From contig CALRQJ020000009.1 of assembly GCA_943370285.1 (NCBI GenBank), positions 1-64,000 on the forward strand: a stretch of DNA of 64,000 nucleotides, given 5' to 3'. The position numbers were made by a program, and so were the translations under genes. The notes beneath the pieces were generated by a model. The model made no database searches, had not been told where the DNA came from, and was given only the letters and a program-made list of their open reading frames with translations. This document shows positions 6,512 to 15,594 of this stretch, in pieces; within the stretch, counting starts at the first letter, position 1; the number at the start of each line of letters is the position of its first letter. This DNA comes from CALRQJ02 sp943370285 (lineage in GTDB: Bacteria > Bacteroidota > Bacteroidia > Chitinophagales > Chitinophagaceae).

Positions 6512-8896
6512 ATGAAAAAAATTCTGGGAACAATCGCCGGCTCTTTAGCCATGTTTTCACTCTTTGCACAGTACACCGTAAAAGGTAATGTTAGCACATC
6601 AAGAACACAACAACCAATTGAATCTGTTACTATTATGCTGATTGATGGCCAAAAAGCCTATCAATACATTACAAAGGCGGATGGTTATTTTGAATTTAGC
6701 AAACTTAAACAAGGCACCTATCAACTCACAGCACAACATGTGAGTATGAAAACGGTAAGACAAACCGTTATGCTGTCGCAGCAAACTTCTTCCGTCAATA
6801 TTCAAATGGAAGAAAACGCATTTTTTCTAGAGCCGCTAGAAGTAAAATCTATCCGAGCTGCAGATAAATCGCCATTTGCCAAAACCAATCTTACTAAAGC
6901 AGATTTAGCCAAAGTAAACTTGGGTCAAGATTTACCTTTTTTACTAAATCAAACACCATCAGTTGTGGTGAATGCAGATGCCGGAAATGGTGTGGGTTAT
7001 ACCGGAATTAGGATTCGTGGTAGCGATGCTACTAGAATCAACATGACCATAAATGGTATTCCGTACAACGATGCAGAAAGTCAGGGTTTGTTTTTGGTGA
7101 ACCTGCCCGATTTAGCATCATCCGCAAACAGCATACAAATTCAAAGAGGTGTAGGAACTTCCTCAAATGGAGCCGGAGCCTTTGGTGCAACGCTTAACTT
7201 GAGTACCAATGAGTTTAACGAATCGGCCTACGGTGAAATCAACAATAGCATTGGCTCTTTCAATACCAGAAAACACACCGTAAAAGCTGGAACAGGTGTA
7301 TTGAATAAATATTTTACGGCTGATGTTAGATTGAGCCAAATTACCAGTGATGGTTTTATCGACAGGGCCGCAAGTAACCTACAATCTTTCTACTTCTCTC
7401 CTGCTTACACAACAGATAAAACAAGTATTAGATTAAACATCATTTCAGGCAAAGAAAAAACTTACCAAGCTTGGTATGGCATTCCCGAAGCTATGCTCGC
7501 CACAAACAGACGTTTTAATAGTGCAGGTACCGCAAAGCCGGGCAATCCTTACGAAAATGAAACAGACAACTACCAGCAAGACCATCTACAGTTTTTTGTA
7601 AACCATGCCATCAATAACAGATGGGCTTTCAACACCGCATTATTTTATACCAAAGGCAAGGGCTATTACGAGCAGTATAGAAACAATGAACGATACAGCA
7701 GGTATGGCTTACCTAACCTTGTTGTAGGAAGCACTACTATTACCCGTTCTGATTTTATTCGCCAATTGTGGTTAGACAATGACTTTTACGGCCAAACTTT
7801 TTCCATCCAAAACAAAAACCCCAAACAACAATTTACTGTTGGTGGTGGTTGGAACAGATACGATGGTCAACACTTTGGAAAGATAATTTGGGCTGATAAG
7901 GGAGGTGTCCCTGAAGGTTACAAATGGTACGACCTTGGTGCTTTAAAAACCGATATCAATCTATATAGCAAATGGCAACAACGCTTAGGAAAATATGTGG
8001 ATGTATTTGCTGATGTTCAATACAGACAGGTGTATTACCGCATGGATGGTTTTAGAGATAATCCAACATTGGCTACCAAACGCAAGTTCAACTTTTTCAA
8101 TCCCAAAGCCGGTATTACGTATAGCAGAAATAATTGGAATGCCTTTATCAGCTTTGCTGTGGGCAATAAAGAACCTAACCGAGATGATTTTGAAGCAGGC
8201 GCTGCACAGCAGCCCATTCATGAAACATTACATGATTTGGAAATAGGTGTAGAGCAAAGAAAAGGAAGCAATATGTGGAGTGCCAATTTCTTTTTCATGA
8301 ATTATAAAAACCAGTTGGTACTTACCGGAAAAGTGAATGATGTGGGTGCTTATACGAGAACCAATATTCCGGAGAGCTATCGTTTAGGTTTGGAATTACA
8401 AGGAGTAAAAACAATCAATCGTTGGATGAAACTTCAAGGTAATCTTACGCTGAGTGAAAACAAAGTCCGCAATTTTATTGGCTTTATTGATGACTACGAT
8501 AATGGCGGTCAAATCACGGTGGCCTATGGCAAACAAGACATTGCATTTTCACCTGCGGTAACCGGTGCAGGTACCATTACTATTTTGCTTTTCAAAAATG
8601 CGGAGTTGGGTTTACTATCGAAATATGTGAGCAGACAATACTTAGACAATACCGGTACAAAAGGCAGCAGCCTGAATCCATTTTTTGTACAAGATATAAG
8701 ATGGAGCTATACCATTTCAACCAAATGGTGCAAAGAGTTAGTATTAACCGGATTAATAAATAACATTTTGGATAGAAAATACGAACCCAATGGTTATACT
8801 TTCAGCTACATTGCCGGAGGCAGTTTAACTACAGAAAATTTCTATTACCCCATGGCAGGAACCAATGTAATGTTTGGTGTGAATATTAAGTTGTGA
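6512..8896 (+). CDS. TonB-dependent outer-membrane receptor, probable thiamine-compound transporter
   Basis: A 794-residue protein. It has a signal peptide (residues 1-19, SLFAQ), a carboxypeptidase-regulatory-like domain (about 20-105, YTVKGNV to VNIQMEE), a plug (about 120-240, with IRIRGSDATRINMTINGIP) and a C-terminal 22-strand barrel ending in a hydrophobic strand (VMFGVNIKL). TonB-dependent receptors import scarce nutrients across the outer membrane using inner-membrane energy. The substrate is inferred from the TPP riboswitch in its leader: thiamine, its phosphates or a precursor. No inner-membrane thiamine permease or biosynthesis gene is adjacent, so the partner must lie elsewhere. 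A terminator follows, so the gene is monocistronic. Confidence 0.92.
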   Translation: MKKILGTIAGSLAMFSLFAQYTVKGNVSTSRTQQPIESVTIMLIDGQKAYQYITKADGYFEFSKLKQGTYQLTAQHVSMKTVRQTVMLSQQTSSVNIQMEENAFFLEPLEVKSIRAADKSPFAKTNLTKADLAKVNLGQDLPFLLNQTPSVVVNADAGNGVGYTGIRIRGSDATRINMTINGIPYNDAESQGLFLVNLPDLASSANSIQIQRGVGTSSNGAGAFGATLNLSTNEFNESAYGEINNSIGSFNTRKHTVKAGTGVLNKYFTADVRLSQITSDGFIDRAASNLQSFYFSPAYTTDKTSIRLNIISGKEKTYQAWYGIPEAMLATNRRFNSAGTAKPGNPYENETDNYQQDHLQFFVNHAINNRWAFNTALFYTKGKGYYEQYRNNERYSRYGLPNLVVGSTTITRSDFIRQLWLDNDFYGQTFSIQNKNPKQQFTVGGGWNRYDGQHFGKIIWADKGGVPEGYKWYDLGALKTDINLYSKWQQRLGKYVDVFADVQYRQVYYRMDGFRDNPTLATKRKFNFFNPKAGITYSRNNWNAFISFAVGNKEPNRDDFEAGAAQQPIHETLHDLEIGVEQRKGSNMWSANFFFMNYKNQLVLTGKVNDVGAYTRTNIPESYRLGLELQGVKTINRWMKLQGNLTLSENKVRNFIGFIDDYDNGGQITVAYGKQDIAFSPAVTGAGTITILLFKNAELGLLSKYVSRQYLDNTGTKGSSLNPFFVQDIRWSYTISTKWCKELVLTGLINNILDRKYEPNGYTFSYIAGGSLTTENFYYPMAGTNVMFGVNIKL

Positions 8897-8916
8897 GTTT
8901 TATGAATACATATTGA

Positions 8917-8945
8917 AACAGTCGGCTTAGTGCCGGCTGTTTTTG
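8917..8945 (+). terminator. Terminator after the TonB-dependent receptor
   Basis: Stem AACAGTCGGC / GCCGGCTGTT with one G-U pair and loop TTAGT, followed by T's, about 20 bases after the stop. Confidence 0.85.
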
Positions 8946-9023
8946 TTCCGAAAAGACTTCGTGTAAAAAATACACTTTATTTCAATTTTATTGATAGTTT
9001 TACAGTTCAAACAAATAACGATT

Positions 9024-10379
9024 ATGAAAAAGCTTGCTCTAGCTTCGGCTGTGTTTTTGCTGTACACCACTATTTTTACAGCTTGTAAAAATGGAGATCA
9101 AACGGCTGCATCTATCGATACTGCTACAGTTGATGGTCATCCGGCTTGGATTATTCAGGGCAATATCTACGAAGTAAATATCAGGCAATATACTCCAGAA
9201 GGGACCTTTAATGCCTTTGCACAACACCTCGACCGATTAAAAGAAATGGGTATACAAACCCTTTGGTTTATGCCTATTACACCTGTTGGTGAAGTGGATA
9301 GAAAAGGGAAACTTGGCAGTTACTATGCGGTTAAAGATTATACCGCTGTAAACCCAGAATTTGGCACATTAGAAGACTGGAAAAATCTGGTGAAAGCAGC
9401 GCATGACAAAGGTTTTAAAGTAATTACCGATTGGGTAGCTAACCATACAGCTGCCGACAATCGTTGGATTTACAGCCATAAAGATTTTTATGTAACCGAT
9501 AGTACGGGTAAAATTGTATCACCATTCGATTGGACAGATACCCGTAAACTCAACTACAAGAATATGGCTATGCAAGACAGTATGATTGCTGCTATGAAAT
9601 ATTGGGTAACCGAAACGGGGATAGATGGTTTCCGTTGCGATGTAGCTGCCGAAGTACCAGAATCTTTTTGGTCAAGAGCCATAACAGAATTGAAAAAAGT
9701 AAAAAATGTTTTTATGTTGGCCGAAGCCAACGATGGTTGGTTGCATAAAGCAGGTTTTGACCAAACCTATGCCTGGGAAGATTTTAGTGTGATGAAGAAA
9801 GTAGCAACCGGCGAAAAAAATGCTTTATCTATTGATAGTGTTATCAACAAAACAGATACTACCCATCCGGCGAATGCACTGCGTTTATATTTCACAAGTA
9901 ACCACGATGAAAATAGTTGGAACAAAGCCGATTATGCCACTATGCCGGGTGAAGTTCATGCACCATTTGCTGTGCTGACACAAACCATCAAACGTAGTGT
10001 GCCATTGATTTATAGCGGTCAAGAAGAGCCTTTCTTAGACAGCTTAAGTTTCTTTTATAAAGACACGATTAGTTTTGGCAAATACCAAAGAGCAGCTTTT
10101 TATAAAACCTTGCTTAACCTAAGAAAAAACAATCCTGCTTTAGCAGGTAATGCGGCGTTTAAGAAATTGGAAACAAGCAACAACACAGCGATTTATGCAT
10201 TTGAAAGAGAAAAGAATGGCAAAAAAGTGTTAGTAGTATTGAACCTTAGCAAAACTGCCCAAAACTTTGCTTGGGTAACAGCACCATCAGCTTCAAGCTG
10301 GACGAATGTATTTACACAAACGAAAGAAACCGTTCCTGTTGCTTTGCAACCTTGGGGATATGCGGTATATGAACTGTAA
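9024..10379 (+). CDS. GH13 alpha-amylase family glycosidase, lipoprotein
   Basis: A 451-residue protein from the Met at 9024. The N-terminus is a lipoprotein signal with lipobox IFTAC (Cys about 19), so the enzyme is anchored in the periplasm or outer membrane. All four conserved GH13 regions are present: DWVANH (I), GFRCDVA with the nucleophile Asp (II), a Glu in LAEAND as acid/base (III), and TSNHDEN (IV). It should cleave alpha-1,4-linked glucans or maltooligosaccharides; exact specificity (amylase, maltogenic or cyclomaltodextrinase-like) cannot be set. The longer upstream frame to 8991 is rejected because the signal peptide begins at 9024. No SusC/D pair is adjacent. Confidence 0.93.
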   Translation: MKKLALASAVFLLYTTIFTACKNGDQTAASIDTATVDGHPAWIIQGNIYEVNIRQYTPEGTFNAFAQHLDRLKEMGIQTLWFMPITPVGEVDRKGKLGSYYAVKDYTAVNPEFGTLEDWKNLVKAAHDKGFKVITDWVANHTAADNRWIYSHKDFYVTDSTGKIVSPFDWTDTRKLNYKNMAMQDSMIAAMKYWVTETGIDGFRCDVAAEVPESFWSRAITELKKVKNVFMLAEANDGWLHKAGFDQTYAWEDFSVMKKVATGEKNALSIDSVINKTDTTHPANALRLYFTSNHDENSWNKADYATMPGEVHAPFAVLTQTIKRSVPLIYSGQEEPFLDSLSFFYKDTISFGKYQRAAFYKTLLNLRKNNPALAGNAAFKKLETSNNTAIYAFEREKNGKKVLVVLNLSKTAQNFAWVTAPSASSWTNVFTQTKETVPVALQPWGYAVYEL

Positions 10380-10400
10380 AAATTAAAATAGCATTTAAGA

Positions 10401-10431
10401 AGCCGTTAGTGGTGACACTGACGGCTTTTTT
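10401..10431 (+). terminator. Terminator after the GH13 gene
   Basis: Stem AGCCGTTAGTG / CACTGACGGCT with one G-U pair, followed by six T's, 22 bases after the stop. Confidence 0.88.
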
Positions 10432-10598
10432 ATTGTTGAAATCTAATCAACTAATACATGTTGTATAAAAATCATTACTACATTCAAACATGTTTTATTC
10501 TTTTTGATGCATATGCTGTTTTTGAATATGCGTACATATTATAGTTAAGTTTTTTTAGACAGATTAAATAATCTATTGAAGCAAAAACTTCAACACTA

Positions 10599-10940
10599 AT
10601 GCATTATAAAAGCAACTACATGCAAACACTCCTAAAAGTTATACCTAACCTGAAGGCTTTAAATTGCAGGTATAGATTTAAAATTAAGCATGAATCTTTG
10701 ACGCTAGATTGGAGCAATTGGCTCATTCAACCAACTGAAAATTATTTAGAAGTAGAGCGTCAAGGACCTTACGCTTTGCATCAAATTGAATGGATTGATA
10801 TTGATCCAATAGAAATAAGACAAGTTGGAAAATTAGTTGTAACAGCAGTAATTAATCATACTGAAGTTGTGTTGAAATTGCTCCAAGATTCCGCTATACA
10901 TTGTATAACAATTGACAAGTTGGTTAGAATTATTTTATAA
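10599..10940 (+). CDS. Hypothetical protein, 113 aa
   Basis: I do not recognise this protein. It is predicted to be soluble, with no signal peptide or membrane segment and mixed alpha/beta character (alternating hydrophobics such as GKLVVTAVIN and VVLKLLQDS). An internal Met at 10620 could be the true start, giving 106 residues. The preceding 170 bases are very AT-rich and without a clear promoter, and the gene converges on the phosphoesterase operon 22 bases away. It may be a real small gene or a degenerating remnant; its codon use looks like that of its neighbours. Confidence 0.5.
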   Translation: MHYKSNYMQTLLKVIPNLKALNCRYRFKIKHESLTLDWSNWLIQPTENYLEVERQGPYALHQIEWIDIDPIEIRQVGKLVVTAVINHTEVVLKLLQDSAIHCITIDKLVRIIL

Positions 10941-10962
10941 TAATTTAAAAGCAACCCAAAAA

Positions 10963-11883
10963 TCAATAATTTATCATTTCCCTTTTCACCGTTCCATCTT
11001 TGTAAAAATCAAATACAGCATATGCCGGAGGAAAATCTTTAAAAGCCCCACCCCACCAATTACCACTCACCGCACCATTGCAGTAATAAGTAATGCCTAA
11101 GTATTCTACAGCATCTTGCAAATGAATATGTCCGCTCAAGCAATATCGAATATTCGAAAATTGTTTGAATAATTGAATCAATCTCCTATTGTCAACATGA
11201 AGTAATGCACGGGAGATTTTCCAATCGCCATTGGCTTCATTTTTATCTGAGAATAAAGCAGAACAAAAAGAAACAATGGGTATATGCGATACCATGCAAA
11301 TATGCATATCGGCACTCGTTCCTTTTAATTCATTTTCTAACCAAGCAAACTGCGGTTCATCAATTCGAGCAATATAGCCACCATTGTTTTCTTGTGCAGA
11401 ATCTAACACAATAAACTTCCAATTATGGTAGGTAAAACTGTAGTACCGATTGCTCATTTGGTGTTGTTGCACCACCCATTTTTTATCATACAAAGGGTCA
11501 TTCTTCACTTCAGGTTCTGTCATTTGCCAACCCCAAGCATCATGATTACCAATGCAATGATAAATGGGTAATTTATTTTCAGCTGCCAGTACTTTATTCC
11601 AGACATCCCATTGTGCTTGAACTTTTTCTTTCGTTGCTTTTAACGCATCCATTATTGCATCACCACCATTGATGATGAAATCTACTTTTGGTCGCAACTC
11701 ATTCACATGTCGAAATGCTTTACGCATACCGTTCTCAGCAATATCAGTAGGTTTTACATGCACATCCGTTAAAAAACCAACCCGAAAAGCAGTTTTTTTC
11801 TTAGCCGCTTCAACTGTAAATGGCGCAGCAGTAATTGCAGCAGCAGATAATGAAATAGATTGTAAGAAATGTCGCCTTTTCAT
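10963..11883 (-). CDS. Tat-exported calcineurin-like metallophosphoesterase
   Basis: A 306-residue protein beginning MKRRHFLQS, a twin-arginine signal, with cleavage near Ala 25. The dinuclear metal site of the calcineurin-like fold is complete: DVH (about residue 40), GGDAIMD, GNHD, a His in MVSHIPI and SGHIHLQD. It should hydrolyse a phosphomono- or diester in the periplasm; the substrate is not evident. It is the last gene of an apparent operon with pyrF (23 bases upstream), kynU and an SDR, all on the minus strand. Confidence 0.88.
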   Translation of the reverse strand: MKRRHFLQSISLSAAAITAAPFTVEAAKKKTAFRVGFLTDVHVKPTDIAENGMRKAFRHVNELRPKVDFIINGGDAIMDALKATKEKVQAQWDVWNKVLAAENKLPIYHCIGNHDAWGWQMTEPEVKNDPLYDKKWVVQQHQMSNRYYSFTYHNWKFIVLDSAQENNGGYIARIDEPQFAWLENELKGTSADMHICMVSHIPIVSFCSALFSDKNEANGDWKISRALLHVDNRRLIQLFKQFSNIRYCLSGHIHLQDAVEYLGITYYCNGAVSGNWWGGAFKDFPPAYAVFDFYKDGTVKREMINY

Positions 11884-11906
11884 GGTATTGATTGGGTTAA
11901 GAACGC

Positions 11907-12707
11907 TTATAAATAAGAAGCCATTTCAAATTGGTATTGTTGTGCAATAGCAGCTGCCTCAGTTGCAAAATCTTCTTCAGGTGAGGCATAAATAATAGCT
12001 CTACTTGCATTAATGAGCAGGCCACAATCTTTATTCATGCCATAACTGCTAACTTCTTTTAAACTACCACCTTGTGCACCTACTCCTGGTACAAGTAAAA
12101 AATGTTCAGGTACAACCGTACGAATATGAGCCAATTCACTAGCTTTTGTTGCGCCAACTACAAACATTAAATTATCGGGTGTTCCCCAATTGGCAACCGT
12201 CTTCAATACTTTTTCATACAAATATTCATCGCCGGTTTTCAACAGTTCAAAATCTGCCGCTCCTTTATTAGAAGTCAATCCTAAAACGATGGTAAATTTA
12301 TGGTCATATTCTAAAAACGGCCGTACCGAATCTTCACCCATATACGGAGCCACTGTTACCGCATCAAAAGGTAAGGTTTCAAAAAATGTTTTGGCATATT
12401 GTGCCGATGTATTGCCAATATCGCCACGTTTAGCATCTGCAATTGTAAAATGTGTATCTGGAATGTAGTGCAATGTTTTTTCCATGGCTTCCCAGCCTTT
12501 CAAACCCATTGATTCGTAAAAAGCGGTGTTGATTTTATAACTCACACAGTAATCCTTCGTCGCATCAATAATCGCTTTATTAAACACAAACAAAGCATCG
12601 GGATGAGCTTGCAGGTGCTTGGGAATTTTAGTAATATCAGTATCTAATCCCACACAGAGATAAGAACTTTTGGTTTGAATCTGTTGAATGAGTTGTTGTC
12701 TGTTCAT
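11907..12707 (-). CDS. pyrF: Orotidine 5'-phosphate decarboxylase
   Basis: A 266-residue enzyme of the longer, subfamily-2 type. It catalyses the last step of UMP synthesis. Visible motifs are the N-terminal VGLDTD, the catalytic core DAKRGDIGNTS with the key Lys and Asp residues (about 85-95), and the phosphate-binding region VVGAT ... LVPGVGAQGG. I start at MNRQQLIQQ (12707) rather than the longer frame to 12770, since the extra residues would overlap the kynU stop and are not conserved in character. It sits 8 bases after kynU and 23 before the phosphoesterase, in an operon otherwise unrelated to pyrimidines. Confidence 0.95.
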   Translation of the reverse strand: MNRQQLIQQIQTKSSYLCVGLDTDITKIPKHLQAHPDALFVFNKAIIDATKDYCVSYKINTAFYESMGLKGWEAMEKTLHYIPDTHFTIADAKRGDIGNTSAQYAKTFFETLPFDAVTVAPYMGEDSVRPFLEYDHKFTIVLGLTSNKGAADFELLKTGDEYLYEKVLKTVANWGTPDNLMFVVGATKASELAHIRTVVPEHFLLVPGVGAQGGSLKEVSSYGMNKDCGLLINASRAIIYASPEEDFATEAAAIAQQYQFEMASYL

Positions 12708-12715
12708 ATAAAAAA

Positions 12716-14005
12716 TTATTCCGTCGTAAGGTCTTTCAATATCGATTTTAACGCTTCGCCAAACTGCCACACTTCCTCAAAAGTATTGTACAATGCCACA
12801 GGTGCCAAACGTATCACTGAAGGTTCTCTCCAATCTACATAAATACCTTTTTGTATCAATGCATCATAAATGGCTTTGCCATGTTGTAATATATTCATAC
12901 TAACCTGACAACCATGTTCATCCTCAGCCCTTGGTGTAATAAAATCTATGATAGGTGTGGTTTGCACCTCATTCACTTCATCTAAAACCTGCCACAGATA
13001 AGCGGTTAATTGTTTTCTTTTGGTATTGATGTTTTCCCAACCTGCTGCTTCAATAACTTTTAATGCCGACAAATGTGCAGCATACAATAACATTGGCGGT
13101 GTTCCTAATTGCCAGCCTTCGGCAGATAACATCGGCACAAAACCTTTGTCCATTTTAAAGCGATTGGCTTTATCATATCCCCACCATCCTGCAAATCGAG
13201 AAATAGAAGCATCGTTATGAAATCGTTCATGAATATAAACAGCACCAACTGCACCCGGTCCGGAATTAAGGTATTTGTAACTGCACCAACATGCAAAATC
13301 TACATTCCATTCATGTAAGTGTAACGCAATGTTACCGGCAGCATGAGCTAAATCAAATCCTATCATTGCTCCAGCTTGATGTCCTGCTTTAGTTATCGCA
13401 GGCATATCAAAAACTTGACCGCTGTAATAATTAATACCGCTAAATAATACTAAGGCAATTTCATCTTTATGTTGATCAATAGCATCTAAAATATCAGCCG
13501 TTCTGATGGTGTGTTCGCCGTCTCGTGGTGCTATTTCAATGATGGCATCATCAGGTTGATACCCATGGTGTTTTACATGCGATTCCATCATGTATTGATC
13601 GCTGGGAAAAGCTTTGGCTTCGCAAATAATTTTATATCGTTTCCCTTGAGGTTTATAAAAACTCACCAACATCAAATGCAGGTTAACACTCAAGTTATTC
13701 ATGACCGAAAGTTCATGTGGCAAACAACCCATCACCGTACTTAATGGCGCTGTTAGTTTATCATGATAATCCATCCAAGGCTCTTTAGCATGAAAGAAAG
13801 ATTCAACCCCTTGCTTAGACCAATCATCTAAAATTTGTTGCATATAAGCAACGGTTTGCTTGGGCTGCAATCCGAGAGAATTACCTAAAAAATAAATTTG
13901 TTCTTGTCCATCATGAGATGGAATTATAAATTGTTGACGAAATGATTTCAAAGAATCTTTATCATCTTGTTCTTGTGCAAAAGCCAAACTGTTTTGACTG
14001 GTCAT
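12716..14005 (-). CDS. kynU: Kynureninase
   Basis: A 429-residue PLP enzyme (fold type I) that cleaves kynurenine or 3-hydroxykynurenine to anthranilate or 3-hydroxyanthranilate plus alanine. The family features are clear: FLGNSLGLQPK at the N-terminus, GFDLAHAAGN with the PLP-ring Asp, and CSYKYLNSGPG with the Schiff-base Lys. It is of usual length. No tryptophan dioxygenase, kynurenine monooxygenase or 3-hydroxyanthranilate dioxygenase gene is in the window, so the rest of the pathway must be elsewhere. It lies between an SDR gene (23 bases upstream) and pyrF (8 bases downstream). Confidence 0.95.
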   Translation of the reverse strand: MTSQNSLAFAQEQDDKDSLKSFRQQFIIPSHDGQEQIYFLGNSLGLQPKQTVAYMQQILDDWSKQGVESFFHAKEPWMDYHDKLTAPLSTVMGCLPHELSVMNNLSVNLHLMLVSFYKPQGKRYKIICEAKAFPSDQYMMESHVKHHGYQPDDAIIEIAPRDGEHTIRTADILDAIDQHKDEIALVLFSGINYYSGQVFDMPAITKAGHQAGAMIGFDLAHAAGNIALHLHEWNVDFACWCSYKYLNSGPGAVGAVYIHERFHNDASISRFAGWWGYDKANRFKMDKGFVPMLSAEGWQLGTPPMLLYAAHLSALKVIEAAGWENINTKRKQLTAYLWQVLDEVNEVQTTPIIDFITPRAEDEHGCQVSMNILQHGKAIYDALIQKGIYVDWREPSVIRLAPVALYNTFEEVWQFGEALKSILKDLTTE

Positions 14006-14028
14006 TGATATCAATTATGATGTTGAAA

Positions 14029-14814
14029 TTATAAACTTCCGGTTCTACCTCCATCTACAGGAATGCTTACTCCATTTACATAAGCAGCTGCCGGAGAAGC
14101 CAAAAACGCAATCACATTAGCCAATTCATCGGCTGTACCAAAGCGTTTCATAGGTATATCTTTTTTCATATCTTCTGCTAATTGTTCTGAACTAACGCCT
14201 TTAGCTGCAGCATTGGCTAGTATTAAACTATGTAACCGATTCGTAACTGTGTAACCTGGTAACACATTGTTTACGGTAATGTTGTATTGTCCTAATTCAT
14301 TGGCCATAGATTTTGCCCATGCAGCCACTGCACCTCTAATCGTATTAGATACACCTAAATTAGGTAATGGAACTTTTACAGATGTTGATATAATATTGAT
14401 AATACGACCATAACCTGCATGTTGCATACCCGGTACTACAGCTTTGGATAAAATATGATTGCAAATCAAGTGTCGATTAAAAGTTTGCAGAAAAACATCT
14501 TCTGCCGCTGAGATGATTGGACCGGCAGAAGGACCGCCAGAATTATTAATTAAAATTTCAACCGATTGATTGGCAACAAATGCTTCAATAACCGATTTTA
14601 CTTGTTCAGGTTCATTGAAATCTGCAACCAAGTATTGATGTGATTGATTAAGACTAGTATCAAGCTGTTCAATTACTGCTTGCAGCGCAACTTCATTTCG
14701 GGCCATTAGCACACAAGATGCACCGAGTTGTGATAACTGAATAGCTGTTGCTAATCCAATACCTTGAGTGCTACCACATATAACTGCTGTATAGGATTGA
14801 AGCGAAAGATTCAT
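14029..14814 (-). CDS. SDR-family oxidoreductase with atypical active site
   Basis: A 261-residue Rossmann-fold protein of the short-chain dehydrogenase/reductase family. The cofactor motif is GSTQGIG (about 13-19) and the structural NNSGG follows near 90. The active-site Ser is present (IISTS), but where the family has YxxxK this protein reads GVSNTIRGAV, so the catalytic Tyr and Lys appear replaced. The C-terminus is typical (PVDGGRTGSL). It resembles a BKR-like SDR subgroup known to deviate in its catalytic residues, often annotated 3-oxoacyl-ACP reductase. As first gene of the operon with kynU it may share that context, but the substrate is unknown. Confidence 0.85.
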   Translation of the reverse strand: MNLSLQSYTAVICGSTQGIGLATAIQLSQLGASCVLMARNEVALQAVIEQLDTSLNQSHQYLVADFNEPEQVKSVIEAFVANQSVEILINNSGGPSAGPIISAAEDVFLQTFNRHLICNHILSKAVVPGMQHAGYGRIINIISTSVKVPLPNLGVSNTIRGAVAAWAKSMANELGQYNITVNNVLPGYTVTNRLHSLILANAAAKGVSSEQLAEDMKKDIPMKRFGTADELANVIAFLASPAAAYVNGVSIPVDGGRTGSL

Positions 14815-14906
14815 TTTAGTTTAATTGAGCGCCTCAAAAGTAAGTAAAAAGAAAGATGGCCTGCGGGGATTATGTAGGTTTGTAAATTCAATAATTATAC
14901 TTGAGA
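14815..14906. promoter_or_regulatory. Divergent promoter region, SDR-kynU operon and methyltransferase
   Basis: Two elements matching TAnnTTTG face away from each other: TACTTTTG on the minus strand (14842-14835) for the SDR operon, and TAGGTTTG on the plus strand (14875-14882) for the methyltransferase. Neither has a clear TTTG at -33. Confidence 0.45.
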
Positions 14907-15536
14907 ATGTCATTACCATTAATCAGCAAGACATATTCATTTACTACGCAACAAGTGCATTTGTTTGTGCCCGAACCCAATGCTTTAAAAGCATGGTATT
15001 CGAATCAAAAAGAAAAAGATGAGCATACTCCTTTTCCTTATTGGGCAAAGGTTTGGCCGGCAGCTATTGCAATGAGTGAGTTTATTGATGCTAATCAAAA
15101 CTTGGTTGCTGGAAAATCGGTTGTAGAATTAGCTGCCGGATTAGGATTACCCTCTTTAACTTCAGCTGCAGAAGCTAAAACAATTATTTGTAGTGATTAC
15201 TTAGGTGAACCGTTAGAGATTGTTCAACAATCTATTCAATTCAATCGATGCAGTAATATAATTTGTAAAATACTCAATTGGAATAATTTGTCTACCGATT
15301 TACAAACCGACGTTTTAATATTGAGCGACATCAACTACAACCCTGAAGATTTTAATCAATTACAAAAGGTTATTCATCGATTTCTTGAACAAGGAACAAC
15401 TGTTATTTTAAGTACCCCACAAAGAATTGCTGGCAAGTCATTCATCACACCTTTACTACCTTTTTGTAAGGAGTCAGTTACGATTTCAGTCTCAGACAAC
15501 CAAGCTCAAACAGCAATAAGTATTTATGTTTTGTAA
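14907..15536 (+). CDS. Class I SAM-dependent methyltransferase (protein-lysine type, METTL21/ETFB-like)
   Basis: A 209-residue protein from ATG 14907; an in-frame TTG six bases earlier is less likely. Motif I is VVELAAGLGLPSL (about 72-84), followed by the acidic CSDYLGEP and a motif reading LSDINYNPEDF. The arrangement, with PFPYWAKVWPAAIAMS before motif I, is like the nicotinamide-N-methyltransferase-like and METTL21/ETFB-lysine methyltransferase group. The substrate is probably a protein side chain, but this is inference. It is monocistronic, with a terminator just downstream. Confidence 0.8.
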   Translation: MSLPLISKTYSFTTQQVHLFVPEPNALKAWYSNQKEKDEHTPFPYWAKVWPAAIAMSEFIDANQNLVAGKSVVELAAGLGLPSLTSAAEAKTIICSDYLGEPLEIVQQSIQFNRCSNIICKILNWNNLSTDLQTDVLILSDINYNPEDFNQLQKVIHRFLEQGTTVILSTPQRIAGKSFITPLLPFCKESVTISVSDNQAQTAISIYVL

Positions 15537-15550
15537 GTATTTTACAAAGT

Positions 15551-15578
15551 AAAAATCCTACCATTGGGTAGGATTTTA
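15551..15578. terminator. Bidirectional terminator between convergent genes
   Basis: Stem AAAATCCTACC / GGTAGGATTTT with loop ATTG, flanked by A's and T's, lies between the methyltransferase and the convergent porin-family gene. Confidence 0.85.
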
Positions 15579-15594
15579 AATGAACTGATTGACA

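Noticed and set aside
6348..6569. Minus-strand open frame across the TPP riboswitch
   Set aside because: It overlaps a recognised RNA element and the start of the receptor gene and has no protein-like features.
11669..11950. Plus-strand frame opposite the phosphoesterase start
   Set aside because: It is antisense to a convincing Tat signal and metal motifs; no independent support.
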